The notes: generated from the sequence alone by a model not told the origin. Shown: positions 36,085 to 45,542, counted from the first letter of the stretch. The stretch: DNA of 64,000 nucleotides from CAVUMR01 sp963742715 (GCA_963742715.1 CAVUMR010000001.1:310001-374000); one strand, 5' to 3'. Made by a program: numbers and translations.

Positions 36085-37110
36085 TCAGGTTCTGCCGAGC
36101 AGAAACCCCACCCGGTCGTACACGGTACGCAGCGTGTCCACCGCTACCGCCCGTGCCTTCTCCGCCCCCACGGAGAGGATCTTGTCCAACTGTGCGGGAT
36201 CGTCCAGATACGCCTGGGTCCGTTCCCGGATCGGTGCCAGCGCCTCGGCCACCACCGCGGCCAGGTCCTTCTTCAGATCGCCATAACCCTTGCCGGCGTA
36301 CCGGTCGGTCAGCTCGGCGATGGTCCCGCCGGTGAGCGCCGCGTAGATCGAGAGCAGGTTGGACACCCCCGGCTTGTGCTCCGGGTCGTACGTGATCTCC
36401 CGACCGGTGTCGGTGACCGCGCTGCGGATCTTCTTGGCCGAGCGGGCCGGATCCTCCAGCAGCTCGATGATCCCGTTCGGGCTCGACGCCGACTTCGACA
36501 TCTTCGCGGTCGGCTCCTGCAGGTCGTAGATCTTCGCGGTACCGGACACGATGTACGGCTCCGGCGCGGTGAAGGTACGACCGAACGTGTGGTTGAACCG
36601 CTGGGCCAGATCCCGGGTCAGCTCCAGGTGCTGGCGCTGGTCCTCACCGACCGGCACCGCGTTGGCCTGGTACAGCAGGATGTCCGCGGCCTGCAGCACC
36701 GGGTACATGTACAGCCCGACGCTGACCCGGTCGGCTCCGAGCTTGGCCGACTTGTCCTTGAACTGGGTCATCCGGCCGGCCTCGCCGAAGCCGGTGATGC
36801 AGGCGAGTACCCAGGCGAGCTGCGCGTGCTCGGGCACCTGGCTCTGGACGAACAGCGTGCACCGGTCCGGATCGAGGCCGAGCGCGAGCAGCTGTGCGGC
36901 CGACACCCGGGTACGCCGACGCAGTGTCGCCGGGTCGTGCCCCGCGGTGATCGCGTGCAGGTCGACCACGCAGTAGAACGTGTCATGGGTGTCCTGCATG
37001 GCCACCCAGTTGCGCAGGGCGCCGAGGTAGTTGCCCAGGTGGAACGAGTCGGCCGTGGGCTGGATACCGGACAGCACGCGCGGTCGGGCGCCATGGGCAG
37101 CTGCGGACAT
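36085..37110 (-). CDS. trpS: Tryptophanyl-tRNA synthetase
   Basis: 341-aa class I aminoacyl-tRNA synthetase. The HIGH-equivalent is HLGN in ADSFHLGNYLG, and the KMSKS loop is KMSKSASSP. Trp-specific features include GIQPTADSFH and the substrate-binding stretch near DLHAI. Length is normal for bacterial TrpS. It is transcribed alone and diverges from the P450 gene. It is the general housekeeping enzyme; nothing links it specifically to the halogenase island. Confidence 0.96.
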   Translation of the reverse strand: MSAAAHGARPRVLSGIQPTADSFHLGNYLGALRNWVAMQDTHDTFYCVVDLHAITAGHDPATLRRRTRVSAAQLLALGLDPDRCTLFVQSQVPEHAQLAWVLACITGFGEAGRMTQFKDKSAKLGADRVSVGLYMYPVLQAADILLYQANAVPVGEDQRQHLELTRDLAQRFNHTFGRTFTAPEPYIVSGTAKIYDLQEPTAKMSKSASSPNGIIELLEDPARSAKKIRSAVTDTGREITYDPEHKPGVSNLLSIYAALTGGTIAELTDRYAGKGYGDLKKDLAAVVAEALAPIRERTQAYLDDPAQLDKILSVGAEKARAVAVDTLRTVYDRVGFLLGRT

Positions 37111-37295
37111 GGCCAGATTGTTACAGGACTCCGCAGTCCCGCGCGCACCGCCGTCACCCGTCGCTACCGCGCACCGCCGGCCCTGCCGGAGCGGCCGCGG
37201 CTGGCTATCGTCGGCGCAGCACCGGATTCCGGCCGGCGGCGCGTCCGCTCCGGCCGGTGAGTCAGCCAGGCCGTCAGTCAGTCGCCGGAGGGGTC

Positions 37296-38690
37296 GTGTC
37301 CGACACCGCGGTCATCTTCGACCCGGACACGTACGTGCGCGGAATGCCGTACGACGCGCTCGCCCGGCTGCGGGAACGCGAGCCGGTCACCCGGGTGGAC
37401 GAGGTGGCGGTGGACGAGGTGGCGGTCAATGGCGGTCCCGCCGGGACAGCGGGCACGCCCGGCGATACGAGCCGCGGGCACGGGGGGAGTCCCGGCTACT
37501 GGGCGGTCTGGCGGCACGCCGACGTGCGACAGGTACTGCGCCAGCCGACGCTGTTCAGCTCGTCCGCCGGCGCCACCCAGATCCGCGACCCGGCCACCGC
37601 CGCGGACCTCGCGTACGCCCGCCGGTCGATGCTCAACATGGACCCGCCCGAGCACACCCGGCTGCGCGGCCTGCTGGGCCGGGCGTTCACCCCTCGGGCC
37701 GTGGCCCTGCTCGAGGAACGGATCGCCGGCCGCGCCCGCGCGATCGTCGAGGACATGCTGGCCGCCGGCGACACCGGCGGCGGGACCGGCGAGGCCGACT
37801 TCGCCAAGGCCGCCGCGGACCTGCCGGTGTGGACCCTCGCCGACATTCTGGGGGTACCGGCCGAAGACCGGCACCTGCTGTTCGACTGGGCCAGCCGGGT
37901 GATCGGCTTCCAGGATCCGGAGTACGCCGCGATCGAGCTGACCGACCGGGACGCGACAACCCCGATGGCGCAGGCCGCGCTCGCGGTACGCCCGGTGCCG
38001 GACCGTGACGGCCGGATGCCCGACCCGCGCAGTCGCGCCGGCATCCCGGACCTGTACGCCTACGCGCACGAACTGGCCGCGCACAAGCGGGTACACCCGG
38101 CCGGCGACATCATGTCGATCCTGTTGCAGGAGGTGGACGAGGCCGGCGGCCGGGTCAGCATCGAGGAGTTCGAGAACCTGTTCTGGCTGTTCGCGGTGGC
38201 CGGAAACGAGACGCTCCGCAACGGCATCCCGGGCGGGATGGCAGCCCTGCTCGCGCATCCCGACCAGTGGCGACGGCTGGCGGCCGACCGGTCGCTGCTG
38301 CGCGGCGCGGTGGACGAGCTGCTGCGCTGGTGGACTCCGGTGATCCACTTCCGGCGTACCGCCACCTCAGACACCGAGGTGGCCGGCCAACCGGTACGCG
38401 CGGGCGACAAGGTCGTGGTCTATTTCGCCAGCGCGAACCGCGATCCCCGGGTGTTCAGCCGGCCGGACGAGTTCGATGTCGCGCGGCCGAACGCCGACTC
38501 CCACCTGGCCTTCGGCCACGGTCCGCATTTCTGTCTCGGCGCGAATCTCGGCCGGTGCCAGCTGATGGCGATCTTCGACGCGCTGCTCGATCGGCTCGAG
38601 TCGGTCGAGCCGGCCGGTGCACCGGTGCGGCTGCGGTCCAACTTCCAGAACGGCATCAAGCACCTGCCGATCCGCTGGCGGCTGCGCTGA
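37296..38690 (+). CDS. Cytochrome P450
   Basis: 464-aa class I-type bacterial P450. The I-helix oxygen-activation motif is AGNET in LFAVAGNETLRN, the ExxR is ELLR, and the heme-ligand loop is FGHGPHFCLG with Cys413. I chose GTG 37296 because GGAGGGG sits 3 nt upstream of it, within reach; an in-frame upstream start at 37257 has no such site. A 35-residue Gly/Ala-rich insertion with a VDEVAVDEVAV repeat interrupts the usual N-terminal region. No ferredoxin or reductase is adjacent. Confidence 0.92.
   Translation: MSDTAVIFDPDTYVRGMPYDALARLREREPVTRVDEVAVDEVAVNGGPAGTAGTPGDTSRGHGGSPGYWAVWRHADVRQVLRQPTLFSSSAGATQIRDPATAADLAYARRSMLNMDPPEHTRLRGLLGRAFTPRAVALLEERIAGRARAIVEDMLAAGDTGGGTGEADFAKAAADLPVWTLADILGVPAEDRHLLFDWASRVIGFQDPEYAAIELTDRDATTPMAQAALAVRPVPDRDGRMPDPRSRAGIPDLYAYAHELAAHKRVHPAGDIMSILLQEVDEAGGRVSIEEFENLFWLFAVAGNETLRNGIPGGMAALLAHPDQWRRLAADRSLLRGAVDELLRWWTPVIHFRRTATSDTEVAGQPVRAGDKVVVYFASANRDPRVFSRPDEFDVARPNADSHLAFGHGPHFCLGANLGRCQLMAIFDALLDRLESVEPAGAPVRLRSNFQNGIKHLPIRWRLR
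37395..37424. repeat. Two tandem 15-bp repeats in the P450 gene
   Basis: GTGGACGAGGTGGCG occurs twice back to back, in frame, encoding VDEVA twice. It marks the start of the low-complexity insertion in the P450. Confidence 0.85.
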
Positions 38691-38693
38691 AGC

Positions 38694-38729
38694 CGTTCCG
38701 ACCGGCCGGTTCAACGGCCGGTCGGAACG
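38694..38729. terminator. Strong terminator after the P450 gene
   Basis: A perfect 15-bp stem, CGTTCCGACCGGCCG (38694-38708) with its exact complement (38715-38729), closes a GTTCAA loop. It begins 4 bp after the P450 stop and also faces the end of the broken minus-strand gene. Confidence 0.8.
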
Positions 38730-38738
38730 TACGCCGGA

Positions 38739-39054
38739 TCAGGGCTGCGGGTTGTAGACCACCGAGACGAGCGCTGGCTGCGCGTTCGGGCTGGTCGGCG
38801 CGGGATCGAAAGAGACCTGGCCGGTACCGGAGCAGGGCAGGTTCAGGGTGGTCGGGATCTCCACGGCCACCTCGTAGTACTTCAGCCACGATCGGGCCGC
38901 TGACCGAACTGGGACGGAACGAGGCGATCACCGAGGTGCCGTTGTCGCCGGTGAAGCCGAAGTTCGGCCCGGACGGGTTGCCGTGGATCACGGTGAGCTT
39001 CTGCCCGGCCACCGAGGGGAACGTCCATCGGCCGGCCGACGACAATGGGGACAT
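38739..39054 (-). pseudogene. Remnant of a small gene, frame broken near 38880
   Basis: The upstream frame reads GQKLTVIHGNPSGPNFGFTG and on to SVSGPIV. Dropping one base near 38885 continues as WLKYYEVAVEIPTTL and ends VYNPQP* at 38739. Both halves use GC-ending codons, so they look like one former (or mis-sequenced) coding region. The N-terminus is unclear: before about 39054 the sequence turns AT-rich. I do not recognise the family. The frequent Gly/Pro/Asn and beta-like pattern would suit a secreted or surface protein, which is only a guess. Confidence 0.5.
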
Positions 39055-39213
39055 TGAACATAATCGGCACGAGTCGGGCGTACGTCAATGAATTGGGTGT
39101 ATTTCGCCATTGCGGTGAACGAATAGATCGCGGCGTAATACAGCGCGAATTGGTACATACCACTCGGCTCAACCGCGCGTAGTACCGGGAAATGCCTTGT
39201 TGGTACCGCGCGA

Positions 39214-40446
39214 TCAGCCGGTGGCCGACGGCTCCCGGGCCGGCGGCGGTGGCGGCTCCCAACCGAGGATCGGATCGGGACCGCGCGAGGCGGCAAGCGA
39301 GCGCGGCAGCAACCCGCCGAGCCGGAGCTTGAGGTCACGCACCACCACACCGGTACGCGACTCCAACTGCGCGGCCTGCCCGAACGCGCGCGCGGCGTGC
39401 GTGATCGCCTGGGTGCGCGGCAGCCGGGCCGCGGTGTACTCGGCGAGCGCGTCCGGCACCGCCGAGGTGTCGGTAGCCGATGCGTCGGCACCGGTGGCCG
39501 CGCCACCGGACACGAGGTGGGCCAGTACGACGGCGTCCTCGATGGCCATGCAGCCGCCCTGGCCCAGGTCGGGCGTCATGGCGTGGGCCGCGTCGCCGAG
39601 CAGCGCCACCCGACCACGGTGGAACGCGGGCAGCGGTACGGCCAGCTCGTAGATGTCCAGCCGGCGCAGTGCGTCCGGGTCGACGCCGCGGACCAGCGCC
39701 GGGATCGGGTCGTGCCACTGCCCGAACCGGTTCACCAGCTCGGCCTTCTCGTCGTCGGCCCGGTCGCCGGCCGGCAGGTTCGCCGTCGCGTAGCAGTACA
39801 CCAGCTCACGACTGATCGGGATGATGCCGAACCGGATGCCCCGCCCCCAGGTCTCGAAGGCGTAGGCCAGGTGGGTCGGGTTGGCGCCGACGATGCGCCA
39901 GCTGGTGTAGCCGGCGTACCGGGTGCTGGCGCACTCGGGGAACAGCTGGGTGCGCACGGTTGAGTGGATGCCGTCGGCCGCGACCACCAGATCCGCGGTG
40001 TGTTCACCGGCGTCCGTCCGTACCGTCGCCGGGGTGTCCCGGTCGCCCTGCTCGATCTCGGTGACCGACACACCGGTCAGCAGCGACTCGGACGGGACGT
40101 GCGAGAGCAGCAGCCGCACCAGCTCGGCCCGGTGCAGGCCGATCAGCGGCGGATCTCCGAGGCTGGTCCGGGCGGCGGCGACATCGTGGTGGGTCAGCCA
40201 GTTCCCGCGCGGGCGACGGATCCCGGCGAACCCGTCGGCGGCGGCCCGGGCCCGCAGCGCGTCCCCCAGTTCGAGCACGTCCAGGGCCCGCAGCGCGTTG
40301 AGCCCGAGCGCGATCCCCGAACCCACTCCGGTGTACCCGGGCGATCGCTCACAGACCGTAATCCGCCAACCACGCTGGTGCAGCGCGATCGCGGCCGTCA
40401 GTCCACCGATTCCCCCACCAACGATTACCGCAGACGGTTGCGCCAT
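39214..40446 (-). CDS. FAD-dependent aromatic-type monooxygenase
   Basis: 410-aa group A flavin monooxygenase (PHBH/UbiH fold). The dinucleotide-binding motif is GGGIGGLTAAIAL at the N-terminus, the DG motif region is VVAADGIHSTVR, and the GD motif is RVALLGDAAHAM. Such enzymes hydroxylate aromatic rings with NAD(P)H. Alternatives are epoxidation or use in antibiotic inactivation. It is monocistronic with no clustered partner. Confidence 0.9.
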   Translation of the reverse strand: MAQPSAVIVGGGIGGLTAAIALHQRGWRITVCERSPGYTGVGSGIALGLNALRALDVLELGDALRARAAADGFAGIRRPRGNWLTHHDVAAARTSLGDPPLIGLHRAELVRLLLSHVPSESLLTGVSVTEIEQGDRDTPATVRTDAGEHTADLVVAADGIHSTVRTQLFPECASTRYAGYTSWRIVGANPTHLAYAFETWGRGIRFGIIPISRELVYCYATANLPAGDRADDEKAELVNRFGQWHDPIPALVRGVDPDALRRLDIYELAVPLPAFHRGRVALLGDAAHAMTPDLGQGGCMAIEDAVVLAHLVSGGAATGADASATDTSAVPDALAEYTAARLPRTQAITHAARAFGQAAQLESRTGVVVRDLKLRLGGLLPRSLAASRGPDPILGWEPPPPPAREPSATG

Positions 40447-40576
40447 GGCTCTTTCCCCCAGTCACGTCACAAAGAGCGACTCCAAGCGAGGTTCGGAAGC
40501 ATAGCGATGTTAACGCCCGTGCCGGTGAATTCGGGCTAATGGATCAAGAACCGTCCGTAAGGTCGCAAACAATGGA

Positions 40577-41551
40577 TCAGGTCGCGGGAGTCAACCGACC
40601 GGTCGCGATCACGGGAAGCGCGGCGCCACGGGACCGCGGCGGCGAGAGTGCGACCCGTTGTACCCGTCGGCCGTCCAGGGCCGCCACGGTGAGCCGCCAG
40701 CCGTCCACCGACACCGCGTCGCCGACCGCCGGAAGCTTGCCGAGCGCCGCCATCAGGTAGCCACCGACCGTCTCGTACGGCCCGTTCGGCAACACCAGCC
40801 CGGACCGGTCGGCCAGATCCGGCAGGTTCAACAGGCCGTCCACCTCGGCCGGTACCGTGCCGTCCACCTCGACCGGTCCGGACGCGTCGTACTCGTCCCG
40901 GATCTCCCCGACCAGCTCCTCGATCAGATCCTCGAGCGTGACGATGCCGGCGGTACCGCCGTACTCGTCGACCACCACCGCCATGTGCCGGCCGTCCCGG
41001 CGCATCTCCGACAACGCGGCCAGGGCCTTCTTCGACCCGGGCCAACGCTCGATCTCCCGGGCCAACTGGCCCACCGTCACGGTCCGATCACCGTCCGGCC
41101 GGATCAACAGATCCCGCAGGTGTACGAAGCCGATGACGTCGTCGTGCGAGCCGTCGATCACCGGGTACCGCGAGTGCGCGGCGTGCCGTACCAGCCGGAC
41201 CGCCCGGCTCACGGTGAGCCCGGAGTCGAGGAAGAGCACCTCGGTACGCGGCACCATGACCTCGCGCAGGTGTCGCCGGGCGGCGTCCAGCACGTCGTCG
41301 ATGAGCCTGCGTTCCTCGTGGTCGAGCACGGTGTTCACGGCGACCAGGTCGCGCAACTCGGCTTCGGTGATCTCCTCGCGCCCCGCGCTCGGCCGGGCAC
41401 CGAGCATCCGGGTCAGACCGTCCGCCGCGCGTACCACCAGTCGGGCCAGTGCCGCACGGAACCGGCCGGGTGGCTCCGCGGCCCCGGCCTGGCGCGCGTA
41501 CACCGTGATGCCCTCGCGCCGGCCGGGTCCGGCTCTGCCGGCCTCGTCCAT
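40577..41551 (-). CDS. CorC/HlyC-type CBS-domain protein without membrane domain
   Basis: 324-aa protein with two CBS domains (VMVPRTEVLFLDSG onward, then VVVDEYGGTAGIVTLEDL, the hallmark of the second CBS) and a C-terminal CorC_HlyC domain (YETVGGYLMAALGKLP). The DUF21/CNNM membrane domain of hemolysin-family transporters is missing, as in the soluble CorC/YbeX group. It may have a role in divalent cation homeostasis or in binding adenosyl nucleotides. No DUF21 sequence is seen immediately upstream. Confidence 0.87.
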   Translation of the reverse strand: MDEAGRAGPGRREGITVYARQAGAAEPPGRFRAALARLVVRAADGLTRMLGARPSAGREEITEAELRDLVAVNTVLDHEERRLIDDVLDAARRHLREVMVPRTEVLFLDSGLTVSRAVRLVRHAAHSRYPVIDGSHDDVIGFVHLRDLLIRPDGDRTVTVGQLAREIERWPGSKKALAALSEMRRDGRHMAVVVDEYGGTAGIVTLEDLIEELVGEIRDEYDASGPVEVDGTVPAEVDGLLNLPDLADRSGLVLPNGPYETVGGYLMAALGKLPAVGDAVSVDGWRLTVAALDGRRVQRVALSPPRSRGAALPVIATGRLTPAT

Positions 41552-41683
41552 GCCCGAATTCTAGGCACCCACCGCACCCGCCGGCCCGTCCGCCGGTCCT
41601 CGCGTACGCCTGGTCAGCGCCGGACTACTGGCCGCAGGACGGCGCCGGCGGACCCCGGTCGCCGTCGTCCCGCTTCCGGTCGG

Positions 41684-41827
41684 GTGTGTAATGCCCACAT
41701 CGAGTGGGGCACGGTCGGAATCAGCACGAACGCCCGCGTCCCGCTGTCCCGCGACGTCGGTGACCTGGTGATCGCCGAGCCGGACGCCGCCATCCGACCC
41801 GAAGCCAAGGAGGCCCGCCGGGCATGA
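41684..41827 (+). CDS. Possible 47-codon reading frame coupled to galT
   Basis: GTG 41684 to TGA 41827 is open, uses mostly GC-ending codons after the first few, and overlaps the galT ATG by 4 bp (ATGA). The product begins VCNAHIEWGTVGIST. I do not recognise it. It could be a real small protein, the tail of a degraded gene, or a chance frame in GC-rich DNA. The galT ribosome site AAGGAGG lies within it. Confidence 0.3.
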   Translation: MCNAHIEWGTVGISTNARVPLSRDVGDLVIAEPDAAIRPEAKEARRA

Positions 41828-42906
41828 GGAAGACCCCGATCCGGCTGGCCGACGGCCGGGATCTGATCTATTACGACGAGCGGGACGACATCGACCGCGG
41901 GACCGTGGACGCCCGTTCGCTCCCCCCGCCGCCGCCCGCGTCCGAACTCCGGTACGACCCGGTGCTGGACGAGTGGGTCGCGGTGGCCGCACACCGGCAG
42001 GAGCGGACGTTCCTGCCCCCCACCGACCAGTGCCCGCTCTGCCCCTCGACCACCGGCAGGCTGACCGAGATACCCGCTCCGGCGTACGACGTGGTCGTGT
42101 TCGAGAACCGGTTTCCGTCGTTCTCCGACCGGGTCGGCGGTGACGATCCGACCGGCCTGAACGGTGACCTGGTGCCGGTACGGCCGGGGCTCGGCCGGTG
42201 CGAAGTGGTCTGCTTCACCGACGACCACACCGCGTCGTTCGCGTCCCTGCCGGCGGCCCGGGTCCGTACCGTCCTCGACGCGTGGGTCGATCGCACCACC
42301 GAACTGTCCGCGCGACCCGGGCTGGAGCAGGTGTTCTGCTTCGAGAACCGGGGCGAGGAGATCGGCGTGACGCTGCGCCACCCGCACGGCCAGATCTACG
42401 GGTATCCGTTCGTGACGCCACGTACCGAGCGGATGCTCGCCTCGGCCGCCCGCTACGCCTCGCGCACCGGCCGCAGCCTGTTCGGGGACCTGCTCGCCGC
42501 GGAACAGGCCGCCGGTACCAGGGTTGTGGCCAGCAACGACGACTGGACGGCGTACGTTCCGGCAGCCGCCCGCTGGCCGTTCGAGGTACACCTCTACCCG
42601 CACCGCCAGGTACCGGATCTCCCCTCGCTCACCGAGCACGAGCGGGACAGTTTCGGCCCGCTGTACACCGACGTGCTGCACCGGCTGGACAGCGTGTACG
42701 GCGTGCCGATGCCGTACGTGGCGGCCTGGCACCAGGCGCCGGTGCGCTCCGGCCGGGAACTCGCCTGGCTGCACCTGGAGCTGTTCTCCAGTCGCCGGGC
42801 ACCCGGGAAGCTCAAGTACCTCGCCGGCTCGGAATCGGGCATGGGAGTGTTCATCAACGACGTCCGGCCGGAGGAAGCCGCCCGGCTGTTGAGGGAGGCC
42901 GGGTGA
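41824..42906 (+). CDS. galT: Galactose-1-phosphate uridylyltransferase
   Basis: 360-aa Leloir enzyme exchanging UMP between UDP-glucose and galactose 1-phosphate. The active-site HPHGQ motif is in LRHPHGQIYGYP, the N-terminal zinc-type CPLCPS is visible, and the C-terminal HLELFSSRR is typical. It overlaps galK by 4 bp (GTGA). The galE epimerase is not in the window. Confidence 0.95.
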   Translation: MRKTPIRLADGRDLIYYDERDDIDRGTVDARSLPPPPPASELRYDPVLDEWVAVAAHRQERTFLPPTDQCPLCPSTTGRLTEIPAPAYDVVVFENRFPSFSDRVGGDDPTGLNGDLVPVRPGLGRCEVVCFTDDHTASFASLPAARVRTVLDAWVDRTTELSARPGLEQVFCFENRGEEIGVTLRHPHGQIYGYPFVTPRTERMLASAARYASRTGRSLFGDLLAAEQAAGTRVVASNDDWTAYVPAAARWPFEVHLYPHRQVPDLPSLTEHERDSFGPLYTDVLHRLDSVYGVPMPYVAAWHQAPVRSGRELAWLHLELFSSRRAPGKLKYLAGSESGMGVFINDVRPEEAARLLREAG

Positions 42907-44063
42907 CGGCCGCCGACCGGGCCCGCACGCTCTTTTCGCAGGTGTACGGGGCGGAGCCGGCCGGCTGTTGGGCCGCTCCGGGCCGGGTGAACCTGATCGG
43001 CGAGCACACCGACTACAACGGCGGTTTCGTACTGCCGTTCGCGTTGCCACAGTTGTGCGTGGTGGCCGCCTCACCTGTTGATGGTCCTGAGTGGACGGTC
43101 GTGTCGGAGTCGCAGCCCGGCCGCGTCGGGTTCGGCCGCGAACAGCTCCGGCCGGGACAGTCCACGCCGGGCCAGGTCGAGGGCTGGGCGGCGTACGTGG
43201 CCGGCGTGCTGTGGTCGCTGCGGGCGGCCGGGTACCAGCCGGGTGGTGCGCGACTGGCCATCGCCAGTGACGTACCGGTCGGCTCCGGACTGTCCTCGTC
43301 CGCGGCGCTGGAGTGCGCGGTACTCACCGCGGTCAGCGAACTGTCCACACTGGACGTACCAGTGGCGGACCGGCCGCGACTCGCGCAGCGCGCCGAGAAC
43401 GACTACGTCGGGGTGCCGTGCGGGATCCTCGACCAGTCCGCCGCCACGCTCTGCCGGGCCGGGCACGCGCTGTTCCTGGACTGCCGGTCGCTAGGTACCG
43501 AACAGGTGCCGTTCGACCTGGCCGACGCCGGCCTGGCCGTGCTGGTGATCGACACCCGGGCGCCGCACCGGCTGGTGGACGGGGAGTACGCGGCCCGCCG
43601 GACGTCCTGCGAAGCGGCCGCCCGCGCCCTGGGTCTGTCGTTGCTGCGGGAGGTCACCGACCTCGACGCGGCGCTGGCCCGGCTGGACGACCCGGTACTC
43701 CGGCGCCGGGTCCGGCATGTGGTGACCGAGGACCAGCGGGTACTCGACGTGGTCGCGCTGCTGCGGGAGGGCAAGGTACCGGCCATCGGGCCGCTGCTCA
43801 CCGCGTCGCACTCCTCGCTGCGGGCCGACTACGAGGTGTCCGCGCCGGAGCTGGACGTGGCGGTCGAGGCGGCGCTGCGCGCCGGCGCCTACGGCGCCCG
43901 GATGACCGGCGGCGGGTTCGGCGGTTGTGCGATCGCGCTGGTGGACGCGGACCGGGCCGACCAGGTCGGTACCGAGGTCACCAGGGCGTTCGCCGCGGCC
44001 GGATTCGGCGAGCCGGCGACGTTCCCGGCGGTACCGAGCGACGGCGCCCGCCGGCTGAGCTGA
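42903..44063 (+). CDS. galK: Galactokinase
   Basis: 386-aa GHMP kinase phosphorylating galactose at C1. Motifs: PGRVNLIGEHTDYNGG (substrate site), PVGSGLSSSAALE (ATP loop) and MTGGGFGGCAIAL (third GHMP motif). The GTG at 42903-42905 overlaps the galT stop. A longer upstream frame runs inside galT and is not real. A strong hairpin follows the stop. Confidence 0.95.
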   Translation: MTAADRARTLFSQVYGAEPAGCWAAPGRVNLIGEHTDYNGGFVLPFALPQLCVVAASPVDGPEWTVVSESQPGRVGFGREQLRPGQSTPGQVEGWAAYVAGVLWSLRAAGYQPGGARLAIASDVPVGSGLSSSAALECAVLTAVSELSTLDVPVADRPRLAQRAENDYVGVPCGILDQSAATLCRAGHALFLDCRSLGTEQVPFDLADAGLAVLVIDTRAPHRLVDGEYAARRTSCEAAARALGLSLLREVTDLDAALARLDDPVLRRRVRHVVTEDQRVLDVVALLREGKVPAIGPLLTASHSSLRADYEVSAPELDVAVEAALRAGAYGARMTGGGFGGCAIALVDADRADQVGTEVTRAFAAAGFGEPATFPAVPSDGARRLS

Positions 44064-44070
44064 CGAGTGA

Positions 44071-44106
44071 CGGCGCCCGCCGCCTCGATGGAGGCGGCGG
44101 GCGCCG
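44071..44106. terminator. Bidirectional terminator between galK and icd
   Basis: A perfect 16-bp stem closes a GATG tetraloop, with arms 44071-44086 and 44091-44106 (CGGCGCCCGCCGCCTC and complement). It lies just after galK and faces the convergent icd end. Confidence 0.85.
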
Positions 44107-44131
44107 GATGCACAGGTGAAGCGGCAGTCGG

Positions 44132-45353
44132 TCAGCTGCCGACCTTCTTGGCCAGGTTCTCGTCGAGCGCGTTCATGAACTCGTCGGTGGTCAGCCACTG
44201 CGGCGTCGCCGCGAGATCAGCAGGGCCAGGTCCTTGGTCATCTGGCCGCCCTCGACCGTGTCCACGCAGACCTGCTCCAGCTTGTCGGCGAACTCGGTCA
44301 CCGCCGGCGTGCCGTCCAGCTTGCCGCGGTGGGCCAGGCCGCGGGTCCAGGCGAAGATCGACGCGATCGGGTTGGTCGAGGTCTTCTCGCCCTTCTGCCA
44401 CTGCCGGTAGTGCCGGGTGACGGTGCCGTGCGCGGCCTCCGCCTCGACGGTCCGGCCGTCCGGGGTCATCAGCACGGAGGTCATCAGGCCGAGCGAGCCG
44501 AAGCCCTGCGCCACCGTGTCGGACTGCACGTCACCGTCGTAGTTCTTGCAGGCCCAGACGAAGCCGCCCTCCCACTTGAGCGCGGCGGCCACCATGTCGT
44601 CGATCAGCCGGTGCTCGTAGGTGATGCCGGCCGCGTCGAACTCGGCCTTGAACTCGGTCTCGAACACCTCGGCGAACAGGTCCTTGAACCGCCCGTCGTA
44701 CGCCTTGAGGATCGTGTTCTTGGTCGACAGGTAGACCGGGTAGTTCGCGGTCGAGGCCGTAGCGGAACGAGGCCCGGGCGAAGTCGCGGATCGAGTCGTC
44801 GAAGTTGTACATGCCCATCGCGATGCCGCCGCCGGGGAAGTTGGCGACCTCGAACTCCATCGGCTCGCCGCCGTCGTCCGGGGCGTAGGTGATGGTGAGC
44901 GTGCCCGGGCCGGGTACCACGAAGTCGGTCGCCTTGTACTGGTCGCCGTGGGCGTGACGGCCGATGATGATCGGCTTGGTCCAGCCGGGTACCAGCCGGG
45001 GCACGTTGCTCATGATGATCGGCTCGCGGAAGACGACGCCGCCGAGGATGTTACGGATCGTCCCGTTGGGCGAGCGCCACATCTTCTTGAGGCCGAACTC
45101 CTCGACCCGCGCCTCGTCCGGCGTGATCGTGGCGCACTTGACGCCGACGCCGTGCTGCTTGATCGCGTTCGCCGCGTCGACCGTCACCTGGTCGTCGGTG
45201 GCGTCGCGGTGCTGGATCGAGAGGTCGTAGTACTCGAGCGTCGACGTCGAGGTACGGCAGGATCAGCTGCTCCCTGATCTGCTTCCAGATGATCCGGGTC
45301 ATCTCGTCGCCGTCGAGCTCGACGACCGGGTTGGCAACCTTGATCTTGGCCAT
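44132..45353 (-). CDS. icd: NADP-dependent isocitrate dehydrogenase, three apparent frame breaks
   Basis: Eukaryotic-type homodimeric Icd of about 406 aa, oxidising isocitrate to 2-oxoglutarate. The pieces read in order: MAKIKVANPVVELDGDEMTR, then CATITPDEARVEEFGLKKMW and IRDFARASFRYGL, then YPVYLSTKNTILKAYDGRF and AEAAHGTVTRHYRQ, then PQWLTTDEFMNALDENL. Frames change near 45239 (one extra base), 44750 (one extra base) and 44208 (one missing base). The net length of 1222 nt agrees with that count. All substrate-binding segments survive. Sequence errors are likelier than a dead icd. Confidence 0.88.
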
Positions 45354-45507
45354 GGGCCGGCCACTCCTCTCGGCTTTCTGAACTCATGCCCGCGGCTCGT
45401 CGGACCCGGGCCGCGTGACCGCGGCTCCGGTGCGACCGCCATTGACTTAACAGTACGAGCGTACGGCATGGCCTTCGAACGGGCCGCCCGGACGCCGGCG
45501 GGGGCCA

Positions 45508-45525
45508 GGGCGCTGGTCAGCGCCC
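45508..45525. terminator. Terminator after mdh
   Basis: GGGCGCT-GGTC-AGCGCCC forms a perfect 7-bp stem with a tetraloop, 17 bp past the mdh stop on the minus strand. Confidence 0.6.
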
Positions 45526-45542
45526 GGGCCCGACCAGACGAG

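Larger units (their letters stand above)
38691..39213. other. 523-bp stretch with a broken gene and an AT-rich pocket
   Basis: Contains the P450 terminator, the broken minus-strand gene at 38739-39054 and, from about 39045 to 39165, a segment clearly AT-richer than its neighbours. One minus-strand frame in that pocket (MYQFALYYAAIYSFTAM) is open but does not use the local GC3 pattern. No intact gene is supported. Confidence 0.6.

Noticed and set aside
38988..39506. Minus-strand frame containing MYQFALYYAAIYSFTAM
   Set aside because: Its left part is antisense-like noise and the Tyr-rich piece lies in the AT-rich pocket with atypical codon use; no family resemblance.
40577..41551. Truncated hemolysin/CNNM transporter caused by a frameshift
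   Set aside because: No DUF21 membrane sequence is found in any frame upstream; the soluble CorC-type architecture explains it.
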